Of a stretch of 64,000 bases of DNA, positions 16,253-24,829 are shown in pieces. The DNA comes from Microcella sp. (GTDB lineage Bacteria > Actinomycetota > Actinomycetes > Actinomycetales > Microbacteriaceae). Every line of letters starts with the position of its first letter. The first letter of the stretch is position 1. Under the pieces are notes generated by a model. It saw only the letters and a list, made by a program, of their open reading frames with translations, was not told where the DNA came from and made no database searches. The translations under genes and the position numbers were made by a program. Location: NCBI RefSeq assembly GCF_025808395.1, contig NZ_CP075524.1, positions 1,054,001-1,118,000 of the forward strand, given 5' to 3'.

Positions 16253-18892
16253 ATGCGTCGCGACGAAGATCTTCGATGGCACGAGAGATCAGTTGCTGAG
16301 TCGCTAGAAGAGTTGTCGTCACGCAGGTCTGGCCTCAGCGATGATGACGTTGTCGAGCGCCGTGCCACGTTCGGGGTCAACGAACTCGTCAGCACCCCGC
16401 CAACACCGTGGTGGAAGACGTTACTTCGCCAGTTCTCGTCGCCGCTCATTGTCATCCTCATGGGAGCCGCGGTCGTCACCACGATTCTGGCGAAGTGGGT
16501 CGATACCGCGGCCATCATGATTGTGCTCGTTCTCAACGGCACCATTGGGTTCTGGCAAGAGCGCAAAGCAGCAGCAGAGGTTCGCGCGCTCGCCCGGCTT
16601 TCTCACCCGAGCTGCCGTGTGGTGCGTGAAGGCTCTGAAGTTGAACTTGATGCTCGCGACGTCGTGCCAGGAGATATCGTGCTTCTCGAGACCGGCGAAA
16701 GAGTTGCCGCCGACCTGCGCTTGATCGAGTCGACAGCCTTGCAGGTCGATGAGTCGATGCTCACCGGCGAGGTGCTGCCCGTCAGCAAGCACGTCGAATC
16801 GGTTGCTCGAGATGTCGGCATCGGCGATCGCACCTGCATGGCATACAGCGGAACCTTCGTCGTCTCAGGTCGCGGCAGCGGAGTCGTCGTGGCGATCGGG
16901 GCCGACACCGAGCTGGGGGTCATCAACGAGCTCGTGCAGCGGGCGTCGCCGACCACGCCGCTGCAGCGACTTCTTCGACAGCTGGAAGGGCGCATCGGTC
17001 TGTTGATCGGCGGAGTGTGCGCCATCGTTTTTGTCGCAGGTGCGGCACTCGGGGGTGACCTCGCCGACGTCTTCCTCTCTGCTGTCGCACTCGCCGTGGC
17101 GTCGATTCCCGAAGCACTTCCTATCGTGCTAACGATTGCCATGAGCATCGGTGTCGCGCGCATGGCCAAGAAGAACGCGGTGCTGCGCAGCCTGCCTGCT
17201 GTCGAAACACTGGGTTCGACGACGGTCATCGGCTCAGACAAGACCGGAACCCTCACTCAGAACATCCTCACCGTCGAAGAGGTCTGGACACCAGACGGCC
17301 GAACAGTGCTCGCCGACGAGCCCACGGCAGTGCACACTGACCCGCTTGTGCGCGACACACTTCGCGCAGGGGCACTCACGAATGAAGCGCGTGCATCCGC
17401 AGACTCACGCAGTGGTTTCGTCGGCGACGCAGTGGACGTCGCCATGGCGATGGCGGCAATCACTCACGGAGTGCTCACCATCGACGAACTGCAGTCTGCT
17501 ATGGAGCTGCACGTGCCGTACGAGCCCGAACTCGCATACTGCCAGTCGGTGCGGCGCCATGCAGACGGCACGCGCATGCTCTACGTGAAGGGCGCGCCAG
17601 ACAAGCTCATCGGCATGTCGACACACATGCGGACGGTGGCCGGAGACGAACCGATCGACAGCGACGAGGTCGCAGACGCCAACCACGAACTTGCCTCGCG
17701 TGGCTTGAGAGTGATCGCCACCGCTTGTCGCGCGCTTGGCGAAGATGAGGCCCGCGATGGTTTCTTGCCGCCGCCGAGCGAGCTCACCTTTCTCGGTCTC
17801 GAGGGCATGGCTGACCCGCCGCGGCCAGGTGTGGCGGCGGCTGTTGCCGCGTGTCAAGACGCGGGCATCGCCGTCAAGATGATCACGGGCGACCACCCCT
17901 CGACGGCGGAGGCGATCGCCGACCGACTGGGCATTCCGCGCCGCGGGCCCGCCATCACGGGCAAAGAGATGTCACGGCTCGACGACGATGTGCTCGTGGC
18001 GCGCTTGCGCGAGACGAGCGTGGCGGCACGCGTGTCGCCGAGCGACAAGCTGCGCATCGTCACCGCGCTGCAGCGCGCGGGCGAGGTGGTTGCCGTCACG
18101 GGTGACGGCGTGAACGATGCACCTGCGCTCAAGGCAGCATCGATCGGTGTCGCGATGGGTGCCTCGGGAACCGAGGTGGCTCGTGAAGCCGCCGACATCG
18201 TGCTCGCCGACGACAACTTCGCCACAATCGTGAGTGCGGTGCACCAGGGACGGGTGACCTTCGCTGCCATCCGAAAGGCGACCTTCTTCTTGCTGTCGAC
18301 GGCGCTCGGAGTCATCATTGCGGTGCTCATTAACGTCTTCAGCGACCAACCCCTAATGTTCTTGCCGATTCAGGTGCTCTGGATCAACCTTGTGACGAAC
18401 GGCCTTCAAGACGTCGCTCTCGCCTTCGAACCAGCCGAGGGTGGCGAACTTCAACGGCCCCCGCGCCGCCGCTCTGAAGGGCTTCTCTCTCGAGTGCTGT
18501 GGATTCGCCTCGTCATGACCGGTGCATGGATGGGTGTACTCATCTTGATCACGTTCTCGTGGGCTGTCGGTGCCGGATACAGCGATGACCACGCGCGAAC
18601 GCTCGCCCTCACCCTCGTCGTATGTCTGAACTTCTTTCAGGCAGGCAGCTCGCGCGCTGAGCATCGATCGCTGTTCACCCTGAACCCCGTGAGCAACCCG
18701 TTCTTGCTCCTCACCGCCGTGGGCTCTCTCGCTCTGCACGCCGCCGCGATGTGGTGGGGGCCAAGCGCCTCGATTCTGAGCCTCGCACCCCTGTCACTCG
18801 CCGAGTGGGCGCTGTGTTTCGCGCTCGGCTCGACTGTGCTCGTCATCGTTGAACTCGAGAAGTTCGTGCGCCGCACCCGAGCACGTAGCTAA
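16253..18892 (+). CDS. P-type cation-transporting ATPase (P2 type, SERCA/PMR1-like)
   Basis: ATP-driven cation pump of 879 aa. An N-terminal cation-ATPase domain (about 10-75) precedes the helices. The actuator loop has TGE (171-173), and the ion-site helix reads PEALP (286-290), comparable to PEGLP in Ca2+ pumps. The phosphorylated Asp is D329 in SDKTGTLTQ, the nucleotide domain has KGAP, and the hinge is TGDGVNDAP near 615. The C-terminal cation-ATPase domain follows. These features suggest Ca2+, Mn2+ or a similar ion, not Cu or Zn. ATG 16253 is 6 nt after a TACCAT box. A rhodanese gene follows with its own operator. Confidence 0.93.
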   Translation: MRRDEDLRWHERSVAESLEELSSRRSGLSDDDVVERRATFGVNELVSTPPTPWWKTLLRQFSSPLIVILMGAAVVTTILAKWVDTAAIMIVLVLNGTIGFWQERKAAAEVRALARLSHPSCRVVREGSEVELDARDVVPGDIVLLETGERVAADLRLIESTALQVDESMLTGEVLPVSKHVESVARDVGIGDRTCMAYSGTFVVSGRGSGVVVAIGADTELGVINELVQRASPTTPLQRLLRQLEGRIGLLIGGVCAIVFVAGAALGGDLADVFLSAVALAVASIPEALPIVLTIAMSIGVARMAKKNAVLRSLPAVETLGSTTVIGSDKTGTLTQNILTVEEVWTPDGRTVLADEPTAVHTDPLVRDTLRAGALTNEARASADSRSGFVGDAVDVAMAMAAITHGVLTIDELQSAMELHVPYEPELAYCQSVRRHADGTRMLYVKGAPDKLIGMSTHMRTVAGDEPIDSDEVADANHELASRGLRVIATACRALGEDEARDGFLPPPSELTFLGLEGMADPPRPGVAAAVAACQDAGIAVKMITGDHPSTAEAIADRLGIPRRGPAITGKEMSRLDDDVLVARLRETSVAARVSPSDKLRIVTALQRAGEVVAVTGDGVNDAPALKAASIGVAMGASGTEVAREAADIVLADDNFATIVSAVHQGRVTFAAIRKATFFLLSTALGVIIAVLINVFSDQPLMFLPIQVLWINLVTNGLQDVALAFEPAEGGELQRPPRRRSEGLLSRVLWIRLVMTGAWMGVLILITFSWAVGAGYSDDHARTLALTLVVCLNFFQAGSSRAEHRSLFTLNPVSNPFLLLTAVGSLALHAAAMWWGPSASILSLAPLSLAEWALCFALGSTVLVIVELEKFVRRTRARS

Positions 18893-18902
18893 CGACCCTC
18901 CT

Positions 18903-18918
18903 ATACCCCCATGGGTAT
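18903..18918. promoter_or_regulatory. CsoR/CstR-like operator before the rhodanese gene
   Basis: Inverted repeat ATACCC-CCAT-GGGTAT, 4 bp upstream of a TACACT -10 box (18923-18928). It therefore sits between the -35 and -10 elements where a repressor would act. It resembles operators of CsoR-family sensors such as the persulfide sensor CstR; no such regulator gene lies in this window. Confidence 0.6.
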
Positions 18919-18958
18919 TTGATACACTCGCCAGAACGATCTGCTCTGGAGGAGAATC

Positions 18959-19327
18959 ATGCGCCGAATCTTGCTGTCTATCGCCCTTGCTCTCGGCCTC
19001 GCTCTCGGGGCCAGCGCGTGCGCCTCCCCCGCCGAGCCTCGTGCGCTCGATGCCGGCACGGTGGTGATCGACGTACGCACCCCCGCCGAGTTTGCCTCGG
19101 GCCACCTCGAGGGCGCCGTCAACCTCGATGTGCAGTCTGCCGACTTCGAGGCACGCGTCGCCGAACTCGACCCTGCAGGCAGCTACTTCGTGTACTGCCG
19201 CAGCGGCAACCGTTCAGGTCAGGCCATCGACCGCATGAGGGCACTCGGCTTCACCGACCTCACCAACGGGGGCAGCGTCGAGGCCGCGTCGAGCTCGACC
19301 GGCATCGCCGTCATCACCCTGCCGTAG
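18959..19327 (+). CDS. rhodanese-like domain lipoprotein
   Basis: Exported lipoprotein of 122 aa: a signal peptide with lipobox GASAC (about 17-21), then a single rhodanese domain. The active-site loop is CRSGNRS at about 80, where the Cys carries persulfide sulfur; VIDVRTPAEFASGHLEGA is the typical entry motif. It may handle sulfane sulfur outside the membrane. A strong GGAGGAG site precedes the ATG. Expression is probably under the operator at 18903-18918. Confidence 0.92.
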   Translation: MRRILLSIALALGLALGASACASPAEPRALDAGTVVIDVRTPAEFASGHLEGAVNLDVQSADFEARVAELDPAGSYFVYCRSGNRSGQAIDRMRALGFTDLTNGGSVEAASSSTGIAVITLP

Positions 19328-19350
19328 GTCGATCGCCGGGGCGAACCCGT

Positions 19351-20418
19351 CTACGAACTCGCGCCCACCAATCGATCAGCGAGCAGTTCACGCACCATCG
19401 GAATCACCCGCGTGCCGTAGAGCTCGATGGCGTGCAGGAGCTTGCCGTGCGCGAGAGGGCCCGTGCTGTACTTGAGATCGAATCGTTGGATGCCGAGGGC
19501 AGACACCGTGCTCGCGATCTTGCGGGCCACGGTTTCGGGCGAGCCGACATAGAGAGACCCGTGCTCGACCTCCGACCTGAAGTGGTCGTACGTCGTGGGG
19601 CCCCAGCCGCGCTCGCGGCCGATGCGACCGAACATGATCTCGTAGGCAGGCCACAGTTCTTCCATGGCCTGCTCGTCGGTGTCAGCGATGTACCCGGGCG
19701 AGTGCACTCCCACCGGCTGCCAGGGCTTCTCGAGTTGCGTGAGGGCGCGGTGGTAGAGCTCGACGAAAGGTGCAAATCGTTCAGGCTGCCCGCCGATGAC
19801 GGCGAGCATCAGCGGAAACCCGTAGTTCGCGGCACGAACAACCGACTCTGGGCTGCCCCCCACCCCGACCCAGGTACGCAGCGCACCCGACTCGGTTGTC
19901 GGGTACACCATCTGGTCGGCCAGCGGGGCGCGCGTCGTGCCCTGCCAGGTCACGGGCTTCTCTTCGCGCACCGCCGCGAACAGGTTGAGTTTCTCTTCGA
20001 ACAACGTCTGGTAATCGTTCAGGGCGTAGCCGAACAGCGGAAACGACTCGGTGAACGAACCCCGACCCATGATGATCTCAGCTCGACCGTGCGAGATCGC
20101 ATCAAGGGTGGCGAATCGCTGGAACACGCGAATCGGGTCGTCAGAACTCAAGACTGTGACGCCGCTGCCGATGCGTATGCGTTCGGTGCGGGCGGCGATC
20201 GCCGTGAGCACCACGTCGGGCGCCGAGACCGCGAAATCGTCGCGGTGATGCTCACCCACAGTGATCGCGTCAACACCCACCTGATCGGCGAGCACCCCCT
20301 CGGCAACCACGTTGCGGATCACCTCGGCGTAGCCGAGGGGCTCGCCTCGGTCATCGCTCGTCACGTCACCAAAGGTGTCGAGACCCAGTTCAAGGTCGTT
20401 CGGGTCTGCAATGGGCAT
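19351..20418 (-). CDS. LLM-class flavin-dependent oxidoreductase
   Basis: Luciferase-like monooxygenase-family flavoenzyme of 355 aa, a TIM-barrel that binds FMN or F420. Family markers are GLDTFGDV near the N-terminus, VGEHHRDDFAVSAPDVVL (about 49-66), ERIRIGSGVTVLSSDDP (78-94) and the GRGSFTESFP loop. The substrate is unknown. The ATG is supported by GAGGGAG at correct spacing. The promoter (TTGTCG, 17 bp, TAGGAT) is overlapped by a 14-bp palindrome, suggesting repression. It is convergent with the rhodanese gene. Confidence 0.88.
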   Translation of the reverse strand: MPIADPNDLELGLDTFGDVTSDDRGEPLGYAEVIRNVVAEGVLADQVGVDAITVGEHHRDDFAVSAPDVVLTAIAARTERIRIGSGVTVLSSDDPIRVFQRFATLDAISHGRAEIIMGRGSFTESFPLFGYALNDYQTLFEEKLNLFAAVREEKPVTWQGTTRAPLADQMVYPTTESGALRTWVGVGGSPESVVRAANYGFPLMLAVIGGQPERFAPFVELYHRALTQLEKPWQPVGVHSPGYIADTDEQAMEELWPAYEIMFGRIGRERGWGPTTYDHFRSEVEHGSLYVGSPETVARKIASTVSALGIQRFDLKYSTGPLAHGKLLHAIELYGTRVIPMVRELLADRLVGASS

Positions 20419-20447
20419 GTCGTGGCTCCCTCATCGTCTCTTCACGC

Positions 20448-20497
20448 ATCCTATGCGTACGCATACACCTCGACAACGTCACACCCACGAGGTGTAT
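20448..20497 (-). promoter_or_regulatory. promoter with palindromic operators for the LLM gene
   Basis: Minus-strand -35 TTGTCG (20476-20471), 17-bp spacer and -10 TAGGAT (20453-20448). The spacer contains the perfect palindrome TATGCGTACGCATA (20452-20465). A 10-bp inverted repeat (ATACACCTCG at 20463-20472 and CGAGGTGTAT at 20488-20497) encloses the -35 box. The layout suggests a repressor site; the regulator is not identified. Confidence 0.55.
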
Positions 20498-20510
20498 TCC
20501 CGACGAGGCG

Positions 20511-21179
20511 TCAGGGCTGAAGTCTCTCGACCCGCCACGTCGAGTTCGCCTCGCGCTGGTAGATCAGCCTGTCGTGCAGGCGCGACGTTCGACCCTGCCA
20601 GAACTCGACGCGATGCGGCACGAGCCGAAACCCACCCCATCGCTCAGGCCGAGCCACGTCGTCGGATGCGGAGAACTGTGCATCAGCATCCAGCACCTTC
20701 TGCTCGAGGGCCGCACGCGACGCAATCGGCTGCGACTGATCGCTCGCCCACGCGGCGATCTGCGCGCCGCGCGGTCGTCCGGCGAAGTACGCATCAGAGT
20801 CAGCGGCATCGACCGGGTGCGCCACGCCGAAGATCTTCACCTGGCGGTGCAGCGTGTACCAGGGAAACACCGCGGCCACCGCCGGGTTCGCCAGCAGAGC
20901 GCGACCCTTGCGCGAGGAGTAGTCAGTGTAGAAGGCGAAACCGCGATCGTCGACAGCCCGCAGCAGCACGGTGCGAATCGACGGCGCCCCATCAGGGTCG
21001 ATCGTGGCGAGCACCATGGCATTCGGCTCGTAGACCTGCCGCTCACCAGCTTCGGCGAGCCACGCGACGAACTGGCTGATCGGATCACTCGCGAGGTCGC
21101 CCTCGTCGAGCTTCTCGACGCCGTAGTCGGTGTGCGTGCGCAGCGCCGCGTCGAGCGCGGGCGGTTCGTAGGCGGTCAT
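20511..21179 (-). CDS. pdxH: pyridoxamine 5'-phosphate oxidase
   Basis: FMN-dependent oxidase of 222 aa that converts pyridoxine or pyridoxamine 5'-phosphate to PLP. Typical blocks are PNAMVLATIDPDGAPSIRTVLLR (substrate and FMN contact), FYTDYSSRKG, and the C-terminal signature FRLVPHRVEFWQGRTSRLHDR. Length matches the family. The ATG is 6 nt after a TAGCGT box, probably leaderless. A PLP-dependent decarboxylase lies nearby, but there is no evidence of a shared operon. Confidence 0.96.
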   Translation of the reverse strand: MTAYEPPALDAALRTHTDYGVEKLDEGDLASDPISQFVAWLAEAGERQVYEPNAMVLATIDPDGAPSIRTVLLRAVDDRGFAFYTDYSSRKGRALLANPAVAAVFPWYTLHRQVKIFGVAHPVDAADSDAYFAGRPRGAQIAAWASDQSQPIASRAALEQKVLDADAQFSASDDVARPERWGGFRLVPHRVEFWQGRTSRLHDRLIYQREANSTWRVERLQP

Positions 21180-21188
21180 GCCCCTACG

Positions 21189-22973
21189 CTACGACGCTCG
21201 AGCCGACAACAGCCCGAGTCGAGGCGCGGTCGCTGCCCACACGGCCAGCACCGCACAGAGAATCAGGGCCGTGCCCAGCAGCTGATCGCCGAACTGGGCG
21301 AAGTCATCAAGGTTCAGCGGCACGTCGAGATTGCGCACCAGCACCGCGAAGGCGAGCACCGTCACGCCGAAGACGGCGTTCGCGAGAAACAGCAGCACCC
21401 GAGCCGCCCTCGGGTAGCGCGGTGAGTCGCCATGGGTCGCCCGTGCCTCGGTCGCGAAGCCCCAGACGAAGCCGAACAGCACGAGCGCGACACCGCTCGA
21501 CCCGATCACGATGCTCAACGGATCGGCGATCACCTCTCGCCACGCGAGCGCCGCCGAGAGCACCAGGGCCATGGCCAGCAGTGCCGCGCGCTCTTCATCG
21601 AGCGTGCCCCGCACGGCGAGCACGACGACCACTACGCCGGTCACGAGCGCCACCCACACGGCCAGAGCGTCGCTCGACCAGGGAGCGGTCACCCCCAGCA
21701 GGGTCGGCAGGGTGGCGCTCACCGCGATGACGCCGATCGCCAGCAGCAGCTCGGCGGCTCCGCGTGGCAGTCGTGCGACGAAGGCGACCGCGACGACGAT
21801 CAGTGAGACGCCGACCACAGCCCGAACGACAGTCGCCACCGCAGCGCTGCCCAGCACCGCCGCCAGCTCGAGGCCTGACGCCAGCAGGTCGACCGGCGCT
21901 CCCCACGACGCCGCGACCTGCACGATGAGCAGCATGACGACGATCGGCGCGATCGTGATCGACAGCCCAATCGCCACGGGAATCGCGATGCGGTCGACCG
22001 CGCTGTCGAGCTCGTCAGCCGCCCCCACCGAGTCACCGCGCCGTCGGGCGAGCACGAACCAGCCGACGGCCACGACCGCCAGCAGGATGGCGCTGCCCGG
22101 CAGGGCAGCGAGCAGCTCTCCGTCTGGCTCACCGGCCACGACCGACGGCACGACGACGTCGACCACCCTCCACACTCCGACGATCACGAGCAGCACCACC
22201 AGCGCCACCGGCACTGCGCGAGGGGTCGCGCCCGTCGAGCGGCGCACGACTCCGACCACGGCACGCGATGCGTTGAGTGCCACTTGCGCCACGACGAGCC
22301 CGGCGGCGATGGCGGCCGGAATGGCCAGTTGACCGATCGACGTCATCACGACCGAGAGCGCCGTCGGCCCGACGTCGATGCCGAACACCGCGCTCTGCAT
22401 CGACGACGCGCCGAGGGCGACCGCTGCGCTCAGGCCGAGCAGGGCCAGCACCGCCGGAAACTCCCACCACGCGAATCGCGATCGCCGCCGCAGCACGGTG
22501 AGCGCGACCAGCCCCCCGGCAACGACCAGCGAGATCAGCTTTCCCGCGGTCACGGTGACCCCACCCTCCCCGTCTGGCCCGAGATCGATGGCTCCGATGA
22601 AGAGCACTGAGAGCACCGTCATCGCCGTGAGCACGATCGCGACGGTGCGATGCACGTGCAGGGCCGCGGTCTGCATGAGTGCGAGCGCCACGATGACCAG
22701 CCAGAAGATCGTCGGCAGCAGTGCTCGCGGCAAAGACAGCGTGCTCGCGCCGACCGTCGCCGTGAGGGGCAGCAAGGCCCGCAGAGCCGGAGCGGCGAGA
22801 ATGAGCGCGACAGCGAAGACGAAGGCCCCAGTGCCGAGCGCGACGACGGGAGTCAGCCCGGGGGGCCACCCGGTATCGCGCACTCGACCTTCGCGAATGG
22901 GCGTCACCACGATGCCGCGCCAGACCCGGGCAGTGGCCCTGGCGCCGCCCGCGAACACCCCCGTCGCCGTCAT
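21189..22973 (-). CDS. polytopic membrane protein, unknown function
   Basis: A 594-aa protein rich in Val, Ala and Leu with more than a dozen predicted membrane helices. No family motif is recognised. Its ATG overlaps the stop of the upstream propeller-protein gene (ATGA at 22970-22973), so the two are translationally coupled and probably work together. The short loops contain few conserved polar residues; two larger cytosolic or external segments lie at about 185-200 and 320-345. pdxH lies 9 bp downstream. It could be a transporter or an envelope scaffold; neither is shown. Confidence 0.72.
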   Translation of the reverse strand: MTATGVFAGGARATARVWRGIVVTPIREGRVRDTGWPPGLTPVVALGTGAFVFAVALILAAPALRALLPLTATVGASTLSLPRALLPTIFWLVIVALALMQTAALHVHRTVAIVLTAMTVLSVLFIGAIDLGPDGEGGVTVTAGKLISLVVAGGLVALTVLRRRSRFAWWEFPAVLALLGLSAAVALGASSMQSAVFGIDVGPTALSVVMTSIGQLAIPAAIAAGLVVAQVALNASRAVVGVVRRSTGATPRAVPVALVVLLVIVGVWRVVDVVVPSVVAGEPDGELLAALPGSAILLAVVAVGWFVLARRRGDSVGAADELDSAVDRIAIPVAIGLSITIAPIVVMLLIVQVAASWGAPVDLLASGLELAAVLGSAAVATVVRAVVGVSLIVVAVAFVARLPRGAAELLLAIGVIAVSATLPTLLGVTAPWSSDALAVWVALVTGVVVVVLAVRGTLDEERAALLAMALVLSAALAWREVIADPLSIVIGSSGVALVLFGFVWGFATEARATHGDSPRYPRAARVLLFLANAVFGVTVLAFAVLVRNLDVPLNLDDFAQFGDQLLGTALILCAVLAVWAATAPRLGLLSARAS

Positions 22974-24790
22974 CGGGCCGCCGCCCGCCACATCGTGCCG
23001 GTCGAGTCGACCACGATCACCGAGTCGCCGATGATGCTGAGCGAGCGGGTGACTCCCGGCAGCACAGCGCCGAGGGTGCGACTGGCGAGCGTGTCACCGC
23101 TCTCGACCGATTGCAGCACGAGTTCAGAGGCGCGCAGAGACACCAGGCTTCCGCCCGCGATCGCCGCCGCTGCTGCGCCCTCGTCGACCCAGAGCACCGA
23201 ACCCGTCGTGGGATGCACGGCGCGCGTCGCGCCCTGCCCGACCAGCACGAAGGCCGCGTCACCGGCCAGCACCTGATGCACGACGTCGCCGCCGCTCTGC
23301 ACGCTCCACGTCGTCGAGCCATCGCTCAGCGCGACAGCGAGAGCGAGCCCGCTCTCGAGCACGAGCACCGCCGAACCGTGCAGCTCGCTCACCGTCATGG
23401 CCTCGACGGGGCCAGGGTCGATCCTCCACCGCAGCTCGCCCGTTTCTGCGTCGACAGCGGTCACCCGACCTCGCTCATCGGCGGCCAGCACGACGCCTGC
23501 CGCGGCCACTGGTGCGCCGCGGCCATCACCGCCGAGGTCGGCCGACCACCGGGGCACGCCGCTAGAGGCGTCGAGCCGTGACACGGTGCCGGCGAGGGTG
23601 AGCACGATCGGATCACCCGCGTGCTGCGCGACAGGGGCGAGCGCGAGCTCGTCCATCGTGGTCGACCACACGCGGCGCCCGAGCAGGTCGTAGGCGGCCG
23701 TCTGCCGCGCCTCGGTCGTCACCACGGTCAGCGGGCCGACGGCCGCAGCACTGAGAATGGTGCCGCCGGGGTGACTCGACCAGAGCGAGGCGGGCTCGGG
23801 CGACTGCAGACTCCAGCGCTGCACCGAGTTGCCGCGGTCGTCGATGAGCACGGCATCTGCATCGGCAGCGACGACAGGCAGGGTGTACTGGCCTGTCGCC
23901 AGAAAGTCGCCGAAGAAGCCGTCGGTGAGGGTGAGCGTCGAGGCCACCGGTGCCGTGAGCGAGCGGGCATCTCGTGGCCACGACGCCGCGGCTCGAGGTG
24001 AATCGCCGCGCGCCTCGACCGCGCCGGTGGGCACCTCGGCGAATCCGATGGAAGCGCCGTTGACGGTTCCGGTGCTCCACACCGGGCCGCGACCGGGGCA
24101 CCAGACTGTCGACTCGTCGAGCTGGTTCTCTGCCTGATCGACGGGGTCGGTGATCGTCACGAGCAAGCGCACCCCGATGCACCCCCACTCGAGAGCGATC
24201 TCACGCCCCCCATAGTCGAGAATCGGCTCGGTGACGGCGACAAGCTGCGTCGACGCGGTGTACGTGAGCAGACCGCCAGGCAGAGCACTGCCGGTGCCCT
24301 GCCACGACGACCCGGGCACGGCATCGGCAGGCACGAGCACCAGCGCAGGGTCGAACACCAAGCCCAGTTCGCTGCCCCATGTCGCCACCTGGGCCACCCC
24401 GGTCTCGCCGAGTCGATACAGGTCAGTGACGCGCCCGCCCTCGTCATCGGTGCGCGAAGCCCGCCAGAACCGCGAGCGACGCACGCCGTCTTCACCCCCG
24501 TGCTCGAGCAGCGTGCTGACCACGATCGACGGCGCGTCGAGCGCGCCCTCGATGCCCGCCGTGCGAGCGTGCTCGGTGACAGTGACCACCCCATCGGCCG
24601 AGGTGGTCAGCGTTCGGTGACCGTCGAGCGGCACGAGCAGCTCGGCAGCGCTCGCGACCGAGCCGCTCGGGGGCGCATCGGCGCCGGCCAGTGCCATCGC
24701 CACCACCACGGCGACGAGCGGCACCGCCACCCAGGCAGGCCAGTGCGCGGGCGGCGTCGGCTCGGGGTGCTCGGGTGTCGACGGCAGCAC
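22970..24790 (-). CDS. membrane-anchored PQQ-like beta-propeller protein
   Basis: A 606-aa protein with one N-terminal transmembrane segment (about 18-40) and a large external region. Residues from about 290 onward contain PQQ-like propeller blades, seen as repeats of the form G.V.ALDA.TGELRW (examples VTAVDAETGELRWRID and RAVHPTTGSVLWVD). The middle part has a Cys pair (WGCIG and VWCPG). It is probably a surface or extracytoplasmic protein-protein platform and lacks the residues of a quinoprotein dehydrogenase. The GTG start is 6 nt after TACACT. It forms an operon with the following membrane protein. Confidence 0.8.
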   Translation of the reverse strand: MLPSTPEHPEPTPPAHWPAWVAVPLVAVVVAMALAGADAPPSGSVASAAELLVPLDGHRTLTTSADGVVTVTEHARTAGIEGALDAPSIVVSTLLEHGGEDGVRRSRFWRASRTDDEGGRVTDLYRLGETGVAQVATWGSELGLVFDPALVLVPADAVPGSSWQGTGSALPGGLLTYTASTQLVAVTEPILDYGGREIALEWGCIGVRLLVTITDPVDQAENQLDESTVWCPGRGPVWSTGTVNGASIGFAEVPTGAVEARGDSPRAAASWPRDARSLTAPVASTLTLTDGFFGDFLATGQYTLPVVAADADAVLIDDRGNSVQRWSLQSPEPASLWSSHPGGTILSAAAVGPLTVVTTEARQTAAYDLLGRRVWSTTMDELALAPVAQHAGDPIVLTLAGTVSRLDASSGVPRWSADLGGDGRGAPVAAAGVVLAADERGRVTAVDAETGELRWRIDPGPVEAMTVSELHGSAVLVLESGLALAVALSDGSTTWSVQSGGDVVHQVLAGDAAFVLVGQGATRAVHPTTGSVLWVDEGAAAAAIAGGSLVSLRASELVLQSVESGDTLASRTLGAVLPGVTRSLSIIGDSVIVVDSTGTMWRAAAR

Positions 24791-24829
24791 GCGCTCAGTG
24801 TAGGGTCAGCGCCGCCGCGAAGGCGAGGG

